Positions 19,630 to 32,221 of a DNA stretch of 64,000 nucleotides are shown here, in pieces (position 1 is the stretch's first letter; each line of letters opens with the position of its first letter). Below the pieces are notes generated by a model that saw nothing but the letters and a program-made list of their open reading frames with translations, had not been told where the DNA came from and searched no databases. The DNA is taken from contig NC_088779.1 of assembly GCF_954871325.1 (NCBI RefSeq), positions 1,009,121 to 1,073,120 of the forward strand. Direction: 5' to 3'. Source of the stretch: Gordionus sp. m RMFG-2023 (lineage: Eukaryota > Nematomorpha > Gordioida > Chordodea > Parachordodidae). The position numbers and the translations under genes were made by a program.

Positions 19630-20010
19630 AAGATTTATTTAGAGCAATCAAGTTAGAATAAATATTTTTTATGAATATAATTAAACATTTTCTGCTCTTT
19701 ATTAACATTTGCACAATAAATAAAAGTGATGATTAATACTTAAGATTTATTTAGACTAATCAAGTTAGAATAAATACCTTTTATAATGATATTTCTGTTC
19801 TTCATTAACATTTGCAGTTCTTTCCTTAATGAATATTCAATATTTTTCATAAACCAATCAATATAAAATAAAATCTGTATAGTAATAAAAATATGGTTTA
19901 AAATTTTGTACCATTTAGAAAAGTAAGGATTTGCTTTCTTTATTACTTCATGAAATCTTTGACATTTTTCAAATTTATTTAGACTTAACAAATTAAAATG
20001 AATATATTTT
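19630..20010. repeat. Imperfect tandem duplication (about 110-bp unit)
   Basis: The block GATTTATTTAGA.(C/T)AATCAAGTTAGAATAAAT occurs at about 19632 and 19743, and a third weaker copy at about 19972. Each of the first two is followed by CTTTATTAACATTTGCA or CTTCATTAACATTTGCA. An 83-codon frame on the minus strand (19740-19991) overlaps the array, has no recognisable domain and is probably fortuitous. Confidence 0.55.
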
Positions 20011-20715
20011 ATAAGAATTCAATTTAATATTATTTATTTATATATTTTCAATAACAAATCAAAGTGAGTAAAGGATATTGGTAATTATTAGAGAACAATA
20101 TACGATATTTTTATGAATATCGATATTCTATAAATTTTGAAGAATTAAAATTGTGATCTCTCAAACATTATATCTAAACTGAGTATAAAGACTCAAAATA
20201 CAAAAATTTTAAAGGTTGAATAAAAATAGTATAATTTGTATGGGTAAATATTTTACCCCTTTTGACAAATAAACTTATTCCAAATAATTTCAAAATTATA
20301 ATCCCTCACATGGAATTAATTTAAAGTACTTCATTTCCTCTTCATAAAACATTATGTGTCGATATCCTTCTATAAACCAGTTAGCCTCTAGCCATTCATG
20401 ATTATGTAGCACTTAGTTATTTTATTTTTCATTTTGCCAGTCATGATGATATAGTGAAATCAGAATTTTCTCTCTTGGTCGTTGATTGATAATTGAAAAA
20501 TTTCCACATTATTTTTATGATTTAGGCTGTTTATCCATTATCAAATATAGGATAAAATTCCAATTCCCTCTCATTTTTGATAATAGCTGTTATTCAGATA
20601 TCTACCTTTATTTTTCTGATTATCTAATCATCAAATAAAGTAAAAATTTCTAAAATAAAATTTATTATATTTAAATAGTTCTAATAGGTAAAGGTAGGAG
20701 AGGGATGTTCGTGTT

Positions 20716-20990
20716 AGGGTTGGCAGGGATAAGAACAAAATTAAGAAAGTAATTACAAAAATTTATTTAATAAATTTATTTTTATAAAAATTACAACTAA
20801 AAAATATAATAAATTTATTCTTTATATATACAAAAATTCTATTAAACAATTAAATGAAACTATTAAGTTAAGTTAATATAAATGATGTTAATTAAATTAG
20901 TGTATCATACAAAAATTTGCGCTATATAATAACCATTATAATAAATAAATAATCCATGTTCAACAATTTTTGGGACATAAATTGATACTA
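20716..20990. repeat. Dispersed repeat pair, copy 1
   Basis: Aligns in direct orientation with 48476-48720 through AATTAAGAAAGTAATT (AGATTAAGAAAGTAATT there), ATTCTATTAAA and AAACTATTAAGTTAA. AT-rich and non-coding, with no terminal repeats seen. Confidence 0.55.
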
Positions 20991-22044
20991 ATAATCTATA
21001 TTTTTTTTAACTAATTGATAGCTAGTCAAGAATAATAGGCAGAATATTATTCAATGATGAATAAATATAAATTTCACCAGCATGATTATTTTAAAAATAA
21101 ATATTAAAGATGTGGCATATGTTTATAAGTGATCCAGGTCTGCAGATCTCAGATTTGTTTTAATTAGAAAAATATTAAATTGTATGTATAATTTTTAGCA
21201 GGGCCTCAGATTAATTTTATTTATAAAAGTACTAAATTGTAATTACAATTTATATTATTTATTTTAGATAGATATTCCTGCACAACAATTATTGGTACAA
21301 GAACATTATTGTGGCTTGCTCAATAAGTACCAATTGTGATTCTCTAAATTTTTCTTTAGAAAAACCTTCAGATGGCAGATTGAATTGCTGTCAAGGAGCG
21401 AATCTCCCTTTATTCTGTCGGAATCAATGATGTGCAAGCTTCCTAGGCTGATGGTTTATTCATTTAAATACCTAATTTTAAAATATCTATATGATTAAAC
21501 TAGATATATGCCATAAAGACCTGATGGGGTCTAGGATTAGTATATTACAAAAGTGATATTTTTATTTATCTAGAGACTATTAAAATGATCTATTTTTTTT
21601 AAAAAAAATGACATGTTTCCTCTATTAAAATTTTCTAAATTCTATACTTTTAAAATTGTCTTTAGATAGGCATTGTTTATTTAGGTTCTAAAAAATGGCT
21701 TAATTTTTTTAAAAAAAAACTATAAAATACATATTTGGTTATTCATCTGATGAGATACTATTTTTGATGAAAAAATGTTTTTAGTAAATTACTATATGGA
21801 AAATCAAAATAAGGTTGTCTTCAGCTGATTGGCTTAAAAATCTTAGAAAAACGTTATAATTTGATGATTTATAATTGAATTATTTTAGATCTTGAATTGC
21901 CAGCCAAAAATGACAATGATTATATATTTTTAAATCTTTTATAATTAATCAATTCAATTAACCTTAATAATATAATTTTTAACTATAGGAAAATTATGAT
22001 ATTGTATGACAAATATAATATTCAAATAGCGTTGAATATAACCT
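20991..22044. other. AT-rich DNA left of palindrome A
   Basis: No gene seen. Positions 21480-21560 (CTAGATATATGCCATAAAGACC) match 43240-43350 in direct orientation, a short repeat of unknown type. The stretch at 21370-21440 is less AT-rich but has no open frame of note. Confidence 0.45.
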
Positions 22045-23201
22045 TATAAAATAAAACAAATTATATTATATTTTACATAGATTAAATTAAATCATGGTTT
22101 AAACAGTTAAGACCTTTCAACCACATTTTGAAACATTTTCCTGAGTTATCTATATTCTATTAAGAATTTTTAATAAACTTTTTTCTGATTTTCATTAGCC
22201 TCCAACACAAAGATAAAATATATAAGAGTCTTGATTTTCCGCAGCAAAATATCCCCGAATTATGTTATGACAATCACTCGTTTATTGAACTTCGCCTCAT
22301 CAATTAATAACCCCCACCCATCCCCCGTCACACCTTATAACTAATTCTTTTTCCATTTAAAAAAAAATAAACTGTTGGGCATCAAGGAAATTACTGGTAT
22401 GTTCTATTTTTAACATATCTTCCATTCTCTAAATCTTCGTTGCAAAACACAAATTCTATGAATAGTAGCCCTCACTTTTTAGACTGATATATATATATAT
22501 ATATCTAATCCCGTCTCCCTCATCTATAATTCTTTAAATATATTATTAAAATTTCCAGTTGTTAAGCTCCTTTTTAAAACATTGTAGATAATATGGAGAT
22601 AATGTTGATGTGCATAACATATATATATAATTTAGCACAATTTAATATGTCATTTACTCAATATGCTTTAAAAATTTGTTGCCATCACCATTTTTATTAA
22701 ACTCAAGAGACAATTTAATTCCATATCATCAATACTTTCTCTCGCCAAAATAAATCTTAAATCGTAATTCAGATCTCCTTTATTTTTATATCTTCTGTTG
22801 AACATCTTACATACTATTATATAATTTACAGAATTTTCTTTTCATCATAATATCAATCAATTCCTATCTTCTCCCAATTAATGTTAATTACTTTAAACGT
22901 AATTAATATAAATAACAAATTTTTAATTAAATCTAAATTTTATTATGGCTCGATGTTTTACCAAAAAATTGATATTTTATTGATGCTAAGGGCTAGGGTT
23001 ATTATATATATTAGATATATTCAAAGGTATGATGCAAACACATAGCCTAGAATTTTCTACAGTGTTGGGGGCGCCACACAAACAGACACCGAGTTATAAA
23101 TAAAAACTATGACGTCATGCTTCCCAGGCTTTTGGAAACACTATTTCTGAAAGTATAGCTTATCTGAATATCTGATTTGCGTTATAATATTTAGTTGTTT
23201 T

Positions 23202-23489
23202 TTATTTACTCATTAATTTTTCAATCCTTCCACCAAAAAATAAGCGAATTACAAAGCCAATAAAAACTATCACATTAAGCCTTAAGCGTGATGTCAGCCA
23301 AACTTCTGAAAGCATTAACTCTGAAACCTTGATCATCAAATTGTACATAGTTCGAACATTATAATGCTCCAATTCGTTTTTCATATAATTTAACAAAAAT
23401 GCATAATTGGCAAAATAAGAATATATATATCCCAGATTGGCGAATACCAAAACTAAAATTATATAAACACTGACCATCTCGGTTATCAA
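23202..23489 (-). CDS. Hypothetical membrane protein exon, unrecognised
   Basis: An open frame of about 95 codons ending in TAA, read toward lower coordinates downstream of gene copy 2. It shows two hydrophobic stretches (IILVLVFANLGYIYSYFANY and LNVIVFIGFVIRLFF) around a charged segment with NELEHYNVRTMYNLM. There is no ATG at the 5' end of the frame; an AG acceptor at about 23467 (ATTTTAG before TTTTGG) or at about 23492 could start it as a terminal exon. The mirrored sequence on the other arm (about 41185-41430) is broken by several indels, and the equivalent is absent from palindrome B. It may be a separate gene carried along with the duplication. Function unknown. Confidence 0.4.
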   Translation of the reverse strand: MITEMVSVYIILVLVFANLGYIYSYFANYAFLLNYMKNELEHYNVRTMYNLMIKVSELMLSEVWLTSRLRLNVIVFIGFVIRLFFGGRIEKLMSK

Positions 23490-24389
23490 TTCTTACTAAT
23501 TTACATATCAATTTTTCCAGTCAATAAATTTTAAATAGAAGCCAGTTATAAGTGAAATATAAACTTTAAATCACCTTAGGGCTGATATATCGACTTTTTA
23601 CTAGAGATTAAATAATCAATTACATCGAATTATGATTTTCCCAAGATTCAAAATATTATTTATTTTAAGATTAGGATCTTTATAGATTTAGTTCTTTTTG
23701 CTTATTTAAAAGATATAAAAGTAAAATGGTTCAAATTATAATGTAATTTGAAAAGCAATATTTTCAAAATTTTGGTTTGTATTTGCCTTTAGTTTCCAAA
23801 CTTCTGCAACACTAATTATAAAGTTGTCTTTTATAATTTAAAAAAAAATCTTATTTAACAATGCATTCAAAGTTAAAATTAGAATCATCCAAAAATTCAA
23901 TATCACCGTCGTAATAAATCAGGTATAAAATTATTTGAAAGTTTTTAAATAAAAAGATTTAAATTTGGTATTAATCATAATATACTGATAATATTTTCTA
24001 AAGGCTAAGAAAATTGTCTAATGAAAAATTTTAAATTTTAGATGAAACTTGATATTGCTAATAAATTTTAATATTAATTAATTACGAAAGAAGATGGAAT
24101 GAAGTAGGATCAGAAAAGACTTTAAGAGTTATTTTTTATAAAAATTAATTTCTTATACACAGTTATTTAAAATGCATCATATGTTTGTTGAAAGTTTTTT
24201 GAATTTAAAACAAAACATTATACAATAATCTGTTAATTTTAAACATGGAAAGGAAATATCGAGAGAAAATTGTATAACAACAGTTTAACGAAATATGATC
24301 ATTTAATAAAATATAAATAAAATGGTAAATTATTTATTTTAAAAAAAAGTTTTTATTCCCTTTATTATATTGTTTTTAGACAGCTATTC

Positions 24390-24480
24390 ATTTTATTTCT
24401 TTCTTTCCTATAGGAGCTCAGCACCAATGTCAGTGTTTCGCGGCCAATAGTTGGGGCACCTATGACTTAGATAAAGAATT
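24390..24480 (-). other. Conserved block downstream of the secreted-protein genes
   Basis: A short block a few hundred bases after the last exon is shared by four arms: 24390-24480, 39335-39430, 51545-51610 and 59420-59520. It contains variants of CGACTTCGTG and GGTGCTGAGCCCC and is less AT-rich than its flanks. In the right arm of A it reads as an open frame (RPRLRDEHE ... ISMGAE), but the other copies do not keep it. It may be a 3' UTR or other non-coding element, or a decayed exon or transposon end. Confidence 0.35.
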
Positions 24481-24801
24481 TTTCCATTTCAAATTTAATA
24501 AAATTATATAAAAATGGAAAATAAAATATTATATAATTTAATGTTCACTTTGGAAAATCGAACGTGATTTCAAGTATCCATAAAAAACAAGGCATAATTA
24601 AAATTCAAAAGGATAATTTAAAAAGACGGTTTGAGAAAAATTATAACGATTAGACATCAACCATATTTATAGTATTGGAAATAACGTTTTTTTCCGTTCT
24701 GATTATTGTTTAGCTAGAATCGCATTCAAATATCTGTACATATTCCATGTTATTATTTTATACATTATTTATTTACGATATGATATAAAGTGACAAGAAT
24801 T

Positions 24802-27613
24802 TTAATCATTTTTTAGAATAAATTTCAAATCCCCTTAAAAATATATAATAGATAAAATGTTTATGTTATAATTTATAATTTAATCATTTTTTTAAGAATA
24901 AATTTAAAATTCCCACTATAAAAAAATAGTATATAAAGTTTATATTATAATGTTGTTGAAATTTTGATAAAATGTAGATTTTTATCTTCTTTTACGCTAA
25001 AAGAAATAATTTCCTAAGAGTTACGCCAAAGTAGCATAATATAATTATGATCGTTGCCTATACGCTAAAATTATTAATAAAAAAATAGAATAATTTAAAT
25101 GTTAGAATAATTTAAATGTTAGAATAATTTAAATGTTAGAATAAATGGTAAATAAAATAATACTTTATTACCCGTCCTTTTATAGTTTTGTTAGTTCCTT
25201 TGTTGTTAAGTTTATACTTTTTATACGTAGCAGTGGTATTTAAAAGTACGATCAAAGAATTGATAAAACCTTTAAAAAATATTTTAAAAAATTACTATTT
25301 ATTTCTCTTTGTTATTTTAATTTCTTGAATATTCTGAACATTACTTCTGATAAGTTAAACAAGGATTTATTTGTGATTTTAGTCAAAATCGACCAAAGGA
25401 GTTATAAATTATACAATTTGTAAGTAGAATACATATTTAAACGCGAAAATTATCATACACACATTTTTGCAAATTATATTTTGCAAAAGTTACATTTGAT
25501 AAAATTTTAATTAATATTATTTTTAATTTTAACATAAAATCTTCTTATTTAAGCAATCTTGAACAAGTTTTATTGACTAAAAAAGTTATATTTTCTTTAA
25601 AAAACAGATATTTATGTTTTTATAATAATGAAAATTTAACTTCCCAGTGAACTTAAAAATTAAAATCTTTAACAAATTCCTGATATTTATGAGAAAGTAA
25701 AAATATTACGAAATTCATCACCGATCTCATAATAAAGGTTTAGTGTTCCATTGCATTTTTTGAAGGTAATGTAATCCTTGTTCATGGATCCAGCTTCATG
25801 TTCTAAATGATATATTTTTTTAAATTAAAAAGAGTATTAAATTTTTTTTTGATTGCAATTAAGCTTCCTGTATTCCATTTGAACAATTTAAAAAAAATAA
25901 ATATTATTTGGAATTAGAGAAGATCAATTCGGAACTGCAAATTTAATATAATACGCACAAAGTAGTATATAAGATATTCCCCATTTACCTAAAGAACCTA
26001 TGCTTGATTGTTATTTAATATATTGTGTGCATTCACAATATATGCACTATTTCGCAATAATGTTGGACAAATTAGTGAAAATTTTATTAAAATAGTAATA
26101 GGTTCTCTTTTCTTTTTGCTAGGTAATATACGATAAAAATTTGCCATAATGCATTCTCTAAGCCTTTTTAAGAAATTTTTTGTTATTCCCCCTTTTTGGT
26201 CTCTTTTGAAAGACCTCTAAGAAGGAACTGTTGAAACAGGTTATCATACCAAGAAAGGATGCTTTCCTTACGGTGTTCAATCACATACGGGCAATTAACT
26301 ATTTATTTTGTTCAAATCTTAGAATCCATATTTCAATCGTATGTATGATATTTAAAAGAAAATCATATTTTTTTAAAATAAATTCAATATATATTTTTGT
26401 TATTACCTGAAATGAGGAATAACGTATTGTTTTTTATCTCTCTTTCTTTAAGGGTACCATTGAAGAACGTTTTGATTTCACAACCTTTATAAAATATAAT
26501 TTATATATATTCAAATGAAAATAATTTTAGAACTACAAGAACCATTATTTATATTTTATAACTCTAAAATAGTTTAGAAAAATTGATTTAATTTTTTATT
26601 AAAAAAGTTAGTTATATTATTATAATATTATAAAATAATTATTGATTAAGAAACATGATTAAGAAATCATATAAATTGTAAAAGTAATAGTTGTAATCTA
26701 GAAGTAATTCTGGAGAGAGTTCAATTCGGATTAGTATTTGATGGATCTAGCAGAAAAAATAAACAATTTTAAATTCCAAATATTGTTTTAATTTAATCAA
26801 AACAGTAAATCTTATGCGCTTTTAAATATTTTATCTTAATATTAATCAAACTATCAATATAATCATCATTAAATAAAAGGTAACATCTTGATAATCCGTA
26901 ACAATAAATTCTATATTATACTTTTAATTTTTACCCATTTCAAGTGATTTATGACATATTTTTAAATTTTTATTATATCTTTCTCTGGCTGTAAAATACA
27001 TGTGTGTTATAACACTATATCGTCAAGCTTAAAGTATAAACAATTATTAAATTTTCTTGTATTTCATATCTTTGTGTCTTTTTTCTATTACATCCCTATT
27101 TTTTTCTTTTCTTTGCTCCCCTAAAATTTATCTCCCACCTTCATACGTTGGGGAGCGATAAGCAATGTTGACTAAGGTGTTAATGATAGGTAATCATTTT
27201 TTTTATTTACTCCTTTATTTGAAGATGGATAAATCAAAATAGGCTGATTTCGGATTCAACCATCATCAAATTTAAAGATAAAATTCTGATTCCTCACCCT
27301 TCTTGACGAACCTTCTGCTAGTTTCTAATAATTTTTTTATCATGTATTATAGGTTACCGGACAACATATAAATAGATTAAATACTCATAAAGATTGTATA
27401 TTATAGATCAATTTGAGTTGATAAAAAAAAATACGGAACATTGTATTACAACAATACAAATCTCGTTCCTAGTAATAAAAAAAAACAATTATCAAAACAA
27501 TAATAACATTTTTAAAATATCAATAATAATTTTATTTTGAAAAATTGATATATTATACCTAGCAAAACATTGTAGTTGATTAGGATTAACAAGCACCAAA
27601 TTGAGTAAAACAT
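24802..27613 (-). CDS. Small secreted-type protein family, copy 2 (six exons, 131 aa)
   Basis: Exons on the minus strand: 27559-27613, 26407-26484, 25710-25802, 25172-25269, 25025-25064 and 24802-24833. They total 396 nt, give 131 codons plus TAA, and all introns have GT..AG ends. The protein starts MFYSIWCLLILINY, a hydrophobic signal-like segment. It continues with GCEIKTFFNGT, NNTLFLIS, HEAGSMNKDYITF, KKCNGTLNLYY, KKYKLNNKGTNKTIKG, RIGN and the C-terminus RDLKFILKND. Cysteines 20 and 61 probably pair. Sequons at NGT, NNT and NGT suggest a glycosylated secreted or surface protein. Introns are 1074, 604, 440, 107 and 191 bp. Copy 3 is its mirror on the other arm. Function unknown. Confidence 0.82.
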
Positions 27614-28483
27614 ATCGATTCGTAAAATATTTTAAAAATTTTTCTTTCTTTCAAATATATTTTATGTAATTTAAGTATGGTAGCCTAATATATATAGTGT
27701 AAGAAATTTTTAATTATTTAAAAGAAGATATCAATTTTATTTTTGGTGAATTTATCAGTATAATAACATTTTATTTTTTCTATTTTAAATCTGCTTATAA
27801 AAATTGCTTAAAGAAATTATATTATCGTTTATTTTATGCGAAATAAAATATTTTATGTAATTACTATATCTTAATTATAGTTTAAAGTGTAAAAAACTAA
27901 TATTTCTTACTTACTTTAACTACTATATTAGTTATTACTTGATTGTGAACCTTTTTATTAATATTATTATCCCTTTTTTTAAATATTTTGAATTATTTAC
28001 CAAGTTGGCTTTATTTAATTGATAATTATGTACTCCTCTTTTTTAAAATTTAAACAATATTATCGTTTATTTTATAGTTGAAATAATTTCTATATTAATA
28101 TAGAAATAAAAACACAATAATAAATATTTTATGTATTTACTACATCTTAATTATAGTTTAAACTTTAAAGTATAAAGAACTATTATTTCTTACTTACAAT
28201 AACTATCATATTCGCTATTATTATTGATTGTGAACCTTTTATACTTTTATTTCATTAAAAAATATATTTTGAATTATTTACCAGTTAGGCTCCATTTAAT
28301 TGATAATTATGTACTCATCTTTTTAAAATTTAAACAATTTTATCCTTTATTTTACATTAGGTATTATTGTAATATGATGGACGAACCATTTTTTTTTTAG
28401 TATATCTAAATAATTTACTTATTTTAATTTTATCTTTTTTGGTAAACATATTTTTTTTACTATTTCTACTGGATAGGTATACC

Positions 28484-29395
28484 CAGCGTCTACAAAAACA
28501 AAGGGATAGGGGGGAGGGGGAGGAATAGTTTACATCCAATTTTTATTGAGGGGAGTAGGAGGTAGATATCTTTATAAGGGGGGTAGGATAAATTTATTTG
28601 GGGGGGGGGGGTTATCTATTAAATTTTTAGATGAATTTTAACAAAATATATTGCTGTAAAAATTAATACTTTTAAAATAGACCTATTACAATACAATGAT
28701 GTTGCTGATCATATTGCAAACAATGAAAAGGGTTAGACATTCGCAGCATTCACATATTCATGCTAAACAATTTGCTATAATGATTTATCCGGGGTTTTTA
28801 ATTTAATTAAAAATAACTCCTCTTATATTCACAATATTATGATAGTTGGTAATAGAGCCAAAATAATTTTAGTTATTCTTTTAAAAATTTATGAAAGAGT
28901 ATAATTAAAAATGGTAAGGTGTTGAATGTACGTGGTACCTTTTATCAGCTAGACCTCAACCCATTTAGAGTGTGTATCAACTCTAATTAACCTTGACGAA
29001 TCGATGGGTCCCGCACTGGATGAATGCGTTCCTACATCGTATTAGAGATGTACCAGAAATTTTGACCTATGAATACATTAACAAAGACGTTATTGCTATT
29101 AGCACCAATAATACACTCTAAAAATTGATCCACAGTATTCTCCTGGATGCTCCCAGTGTATGTATGTGTTAATATTGATTTTACCGACAATTTCTCCCGA
29201 TAACTATTAAAACAAACTAACTCTGAATAATTTTTCATATCAAATACCGCCAATGCTTCCTAGATAATTTTAAATACTTTATTTAGTATCTCTCTTGTTT
29301 TTCTTAATGAGTTTAACTTAACAATGATATATATGGAGTATTTTATAGATCTAATTATTAATGTCAAAAAATATTATTGAATAATAATAATTATT
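28484..29395 (-). mobile_element. hAT element right-end fragment, left-arm copy
   Basis: Begins at the palindromic octamer GGTATACC (28476-28483) with CAGCGTCTACAAAAA, then a G-rich tract. The same end in inverse orientation closes at 33293 next to another GGTATACC. Comparison with the short relative at 39904-40476 shows that both ends belong to the right-end type (a purine-rich stretch, then CAGTTT before CACC or CATCC). This is therefore one hAT end duplicated with the arm, not a normal left/right pair. A broken Ty3/gypsy integrase piece lies inside. Confidence 0.65.
28900..29300 (-). mobile_element. Ty3/gypsy-type LTR retrotransposon fossil (integrase part), left-arm copy
   Basis: A short, clearly broken relic with an integrase-core signature (D-T-H-S-K-W) read on the minus strand. 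It is the mirrored partner of 32330-32780. No LTRs, gag, protease or reverse transcriptase were seen nearby. It predates the palindrome because both arms carry it, so it is old. Adjacent frame 29032-29253 has no recognised domain. Confidence 0.5.
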
Positions 29396-32221
29396 TATTA
29401 TTGCAAACTAAAACAAAATATACCAAATAGAGGTGGTGCTGCTATATATAAAATCTTAAAAGCTTTCATCATATCACTCTGATCTTTATTTTCTAGTTAC
29501 TAAATGATTCATTTTTAACATGGCATTCTTACAGTGTAAATAACTAAAGGTTTCAATATATTTATATAATTATTTCTTCTAACGATTTTTAGTATTTTTG
29601 TTTTATCAATATATCTAACATAATAAATTCTGATATGAGTCGTGATTGTGAGTGTCATGGCTACGACTGCAAATCAACCAACATCTATTATTTGTGTTGC
29701 TATGTAATTTAAGATCATTACTCCTACTGCCGATAGCTTTTGATTGCATAATTTAGATGAGCAACAATGGTCAGCTGTATTATATATCACTATAAATGCA
29801 AGATAATTTTTAGAAATTTAATATCTCACAATAATTTTCTCGATTACTTATCTAGCTTCCATAGCATCTATATTGTTGTATCTGTTGATATATAATTGAC
29901 ATTTATGGATGTTTTTCAATGAATATCGAATAAGCTATATGTTAATATTTTGTATTCTTTGTTTTAGATCATGTCTTAATATTAAGTGAAATAAAAGTTG
30001 AATTATTCTTTGGGAATGTATTTTAGAATATACATTTTTATATATTGATTATTTAATGTTTTAATTATACAGATTTATAATATAAGAGGTATAGGTTTAT
30101 GATTTGGACTAGTCGTTTATATTATCTTCTTCAAGAATTATTGATTTGGTAAGGCCTACAAATTTTTCCTTAGTAGTCCATTCTATAAAACATTGTCTAA
30201 AATGGTAGCACAACAATTTATTAGTTTCATGACTTTTTGTCAAAGTAGGTTGAAAGAATTAATTGTAACCCCCATAAAAAATTTTAACGTTGACCATCCT
30301 CAGATTGTAAAGGCTAGTCACTCCCCTGTTTCTTGTATATTAATATTTTATCTTAAGAAAATTTATAGTATATTTCCTTACATTTTTTAAACCTTAAACA
30401 CTGATGATATAAGAAAATTTTATCATCTAATAAATAATTTATCTCTACTAATAACTATTATTAAAAAATATTCTGAAAGTTTAAAATGTTAAGATATCGC
30501 ACAAAATTTGCTTAAATATAATTATTTCTGAGACTTGTAATTTAGAAAAAAAGAAAAAGCAAAAACCCTGTAGGACAAGTTGAAGCCTTTGACATCAAGC
30601 TTTTACATCTTTTTTTGGATCTGGAAGAGCCAATTTTGTGTGTCCAAGGAGAAATATCAGAATCATCCGAAATAAACATTTTATATGTTTAATATGACTT
30701 CTAATTTTTTTTAGCAATATTTTTCAAAAAAAATTTATTCGGCTGAAGAAGAATCAGGAAGATTTATTATATTTTACAACTTAGAGGACCAAGAGATAAT
30801 ATGAACCATGAATTACTCCAGATTTATGTGATTGTTGAAGTGAAAGCTAAATTATTTGGATTTTGAGGTTTAGAAAGCGTCAACTTTACAGGCAAACAAA
30901 TTGTTCCATTAGTAACGTGGACTCAATTGAGGATCATTATGAAATAACCGTTTTTTTTCCACTATTAGATTTTAACCCAAATCAATTAATAATTGGTGAT
31001 TTATTAAATGGCTCTATCCAATTTACAAATACTATATCTCATAACTCCCTCTGATCTGAGGATATATCAAATAGGTATATTGAAAAATTAAATAATTTTT
31101 GGTAAATTTTATTCAATGAATATCAATGGGTCTGAAGGTCAATTTCAGAATTTCGATGGTATTGAAAGATTCATTTTTTATAGATCATCCAAGAAATACA
31201 GTAGACACGTTGCTCATTATAAAATTTTTTTTATAAGTTTACCAAAAATATTAAAATTACTCTATATTTTGAGCAATGATGCCAAACTAGTACAAGCACA
31301 AATGAGAGGATTTTTTTCTTCATTACAGGGAATAAAAACCTAATAAACTAACTTTACTCATCAAGATCTAATCCCCAACGCAAACAAATTGTTAAAAATT
31401 CACCCCTTCCCAAAGATGATTAAACTTTATTTATGAACGATATTTTGACTAACTTTTAAATCATTTCAAATTGTTTAATTTTATATTTTATCGTGATTTA
31501 TATATTGGTTTATATAGCTATAATATTTATTAACCGTATTATATTCTCTCTTAATATATTGTATTTTCCCAAAAAATTTTTATTATTTGTGTTCGAAATT
31601 ATTATATTTTGAGATACGATTGGTTCTAATAAATTTTATATGATGATAAGTTCTAAAAAATTTTTAATGGGACAAAAATAATTATATCACCTCTTAGAAA
31701 ATTCCTGGCTAATGCGCCTGACAGTAAAATTTACAATTGGCAAAAGAGAGAGTACTTTGCAAAAATCCTCAAAGAACGTAAGCTACTCGCTATCAATTAA
31801 CAGCATCTCCAACAGTGCTAAAATATCCGTTTAGAAAAATGAACTAATATAATTATTTTAGTAGTTCACAGGTATTGGTAACAGACCAAAACTTGAACCA
31901 ACAAAACCATTGATATTTTCGGTAATTAACCTGGATGTTCTTGGTGAAACTAGGATGAAGATGAAATCTAAAATATAGGCCTTATTGTGATATCCGGTCA
32001 ATTACATACAACTTTTTATACCACCATGGATATCGGATATGTATCTCACGGCAAGTTAAAATATGTAGTATAATAAGATAACATAACGATTGGACTAGTT
32101 TGATGTTAATGACTCAAAAAACCTAAAGAAAAATTATATACATTAATTTTTATCCATTCCATTAATATAATTAGAATTTGTAAAATATTATTTTAGCCTG
32201 TACTATTTGTTTAAATTTGTA
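29396..32221. other. Unduplicated loop of palindrome A
   Basis: The 2.8 kb between the two arms. It contains the hAT transposase remnant at 30715-31343 and a trace of an RTE-type LINE near 31360-31420. A 65-codon frame at 30193-30390 has no recognisable domain. The rest is AT-rich and featureless. Confidence 0.6.
30715..31343 (+). pseudogene. hAT transposase remnant
   Basis: Two pieces resemble the C-terminal half of hAT transposases of the type annotated as 52-kDa-repressor-like or zinc-finger MYM-like proteins. The first (30863-31054) has the pattern RQTN ... SIEDHYEITVFFPLLD; family members read like R-Q-x-x-R ... P-E-E-Y-Y-R-x-S-I-F-x-P-x-L-D. The second (31116-31343) ends with FFSSLQGIKT, the counterpart of the family's R-S-F-S-x-L-R-x-I-K-T dimerisation motif. 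Frame breaks separate the pieces and the N-terminal and catalytic parts are missing. A second copy is at 43380-43900. Confidence 0.7.

Larger units (their letters stand above)
15888..20715. other. AT-rich intergenic DNA upstream of gene copy 1
   Basis: This region holds the dispersed repeat at 17000-17520, a LINE 3' end at 18649-18750 and a small tandem duplication at 19630-20010. Somewhat GC-richer words (CCCGGGCAGGG, GGGTCGGGCC) at 16840-16930 look like decayed transposon termini. A promoter for gene copy 1 should lie just above 15887, but no element can be called in such AT-rich sequence. Confidence 0.5.
22045..29395. repeat. Palindrome A, left arm (inverted gene duplication)
   Basis: Reverse complement of 32222-43165. 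Anchors in mirrored order: 22240-22330 with 42890-43000; 23040-23160 with 41440-41540; 24064-24180 with 39655-39770; all six exons of gene copy 2 with those of copy 3; 26150-26240 with 35280-35400; 27090-27150 with 34500-34560; 28484-28560 with 33220-33293; 29340-29395 with 32222-32275. The arms differ in length because of insertions in the right arm, and by roughly 15-20% in alignable sequence by eye, so the duplication is not recent. Confidence 0.85.

Noticed and set aside
28357-28539. 60-codon minus-strand frame
   Set aside because: It spans the junction between the arm and the hAT end, through low-complexity G-rich sequence; not conserved on the other arm.
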